DNA from: Bacteroidota bacterium
GTDB taxonomy: Bacteria; Bacteroidota; Bacteroidia; Chitinophagales; Saprospiraceae
Assembly: GCA_024743405.1 (NCBI GenBank)
Contig: JANSWP010000015.1
Span: forward strand, 33,344-97,343
Reading direction: 5' to 3'
DNA: 64,000 nucleotides
The notes under the pieces were generated by a model. The model saw only the letters and a list, made by a program, of their open reading frames with translations. It had not been told where the DNA came from and searched no databases. Positions 63,517 to 64,000 of the stretch are shown in pieces. Made by a program: the position numbers and the translations under genes. Within the stretch, counting starts at the first letter, position 1; each line of letters starts with the position of its first letter.

Positions 63517-63869
63517 GAGAAAAGCATTTGGCATATGAAAGAACTTTTTCGCGTCAAATTTCGACTATTTCTCCCCGTGTTCCTAAGCTTCATTTGAGAA
63601 AAAATCTAATACCAAACATAAACTTACAAAAATAACTTCCATCAATATATCATATTTGAATGATATAAAAGGTCAAAGCCCTTCATCTTTTCGTGTAAGT
63701 CGGCGGCACTTCGACAAAAGCAGTTCTGTTTTTCATGTTTGGATTGGATTTGAATGAGTATTTTTGTTCCAGTGGGTTTTACTATATTTGTCTTTCTTGA
63801 TTAAAATATAAGTGTCGAAATTCAAACTTACTACATCTGAACTAAGAGCTTATTTGATAAAGAAGTTGT

Positions 63870-64000
63870 CTAAAGTTTTTTTGGAGCTTTTTCAGCTTTC
63901 CTCAAAAGGATAACCGAAAAAGCCAAATAATGTAGCCCAAGCCAGTGACTGGCATTTGTCTCATATCGGATTATTAAACTTTTAAATCCGTCAATCCAAG
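63870..64000 (-). mobile_element. 3' end of an IS transposase (partial, cut by right edge)
   Basis: A minus-strand frame opens at the right edge and ends at the stop codon 63870-63872. The last 43 residues begin WIDGFKSLIIRYETNASHW and continue LGLHYLAFSVILLRK, matching the C-terminus of IS5-group DDE transposases, where this segment follows the catalytic Glu. The IS end should lie a little to the left of the stop; sequence from about 63841 (ACTAAGAGCTTATTTGATAA) may include the terminal repeat. Most of the element is outside the window, so the family and integrity are not certain. Confidence 0.7.

Noticed and set aside
1..64000. tRNA, rRNA or CRISPR genes
   Set aside because: No typical T-loop, rRNA-conserved or repeat-spacer pattern was noticed by eye on either strand; a computational search would be more reliable.

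Overview
The window is an AT-rich (roughly one-third GC by eye) chromosomal segment of a member of the Bacteroidota, most likely close to Saprospiraceae. The evidence: two very large secreted proteins carrying C-terminal type IX secretion (T9SS) sorting domains, SprB-type repeats, a DUF4296 lipoprotein, a PorV/PorQ-like barrel, TAnnTTTG-type promoter boxes, and almost no Shine-Dalgarno sequences. Species and family are inferred; no rRNA or tRNA gene was found.

Layout. 1-5 kb: a PhzF-family gene cut by the left edge, tyrS, a LolC/E-type permease gene, a putative metallopeptidase and CorA. 5.27-5.87 kb: a gene-free AT-rich stretch with a tight cluster of DnaA-box-like sequences, upstream of a B12-dependent (class II) ribonucleotide reductase. 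8.6-18.4 kb: an unknown helical protein and a 2675-residue surface protein (dockerin-like, cohesin-like, four Kazal-like, two PPC-like, sixteen SprB-type, one PKD and one T9SS domain). 18.4-25.3 kb: housekeeping genes (SUI1/YciH, deoxynucleoside kinase, gatC, ABC ATPase, cobalamin adenosyltransferase, 7TM-HD phosphodiesterase, a nucleotidyltransferase-GHMP kinase fusion). 25.3-34 kb: stress and lipid genes (Hsp20, tandem Usp, desaturase), a lipoprotein, a LytTR coding region that appears frameshifted, aroC, a MarR-GNAT fusion and a radical SAM protein. 34-45.9 kb: an orphan TRAP binding protein with a PLP enzyme, an ABC-F ATPase, a PhoR/PhoB-like two-component pair, a DUF4296 lipoprotein, a SixA-like phosphatase, a SWIM protein, a sirtuin and a di-heme peroxidase. 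46.3-50.8 kb: cytochrome c maturation (ccmE with a CxxxY heme site, ccmF), a DUF2520 protein and a small partner gene, followed by a roughly 160-bp palindromic MITE-like element. 51-58 kb: uridine kinase, the PorV-like barrel and a second giant T9SS protein of 1614 residues. 58-64 kb: pruA, YjjG, pyrF, a phosphopantetheinyl transferase, an SDR enzyme, and the 3' end of an IS transposase at the right edge.

How the genes work together. The cobalamin adenosyltransferase can supply the adenosylcobalamin that the class II reductase needs, and the deoxynucleoside kinase adds a salvage route to dNTPs. The two giant proteins share a colinear tail of about 410 residues (carboxypeptidase-regulatory-like domain, dockerin-like domain, linker, cohesin-like domain, T9SS signal), suggesting a modular surface layer in which cohesin and dockerin modules might join secreted proteins to each other. 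This shared tail, with the Kazal-like array of the larger protein, is the most interesting protein-level signal. At the DNA level the leading candidates are the DnaA-box cluster, the apparent -1 frameshift in the LytTR gene, and the palindromic element.
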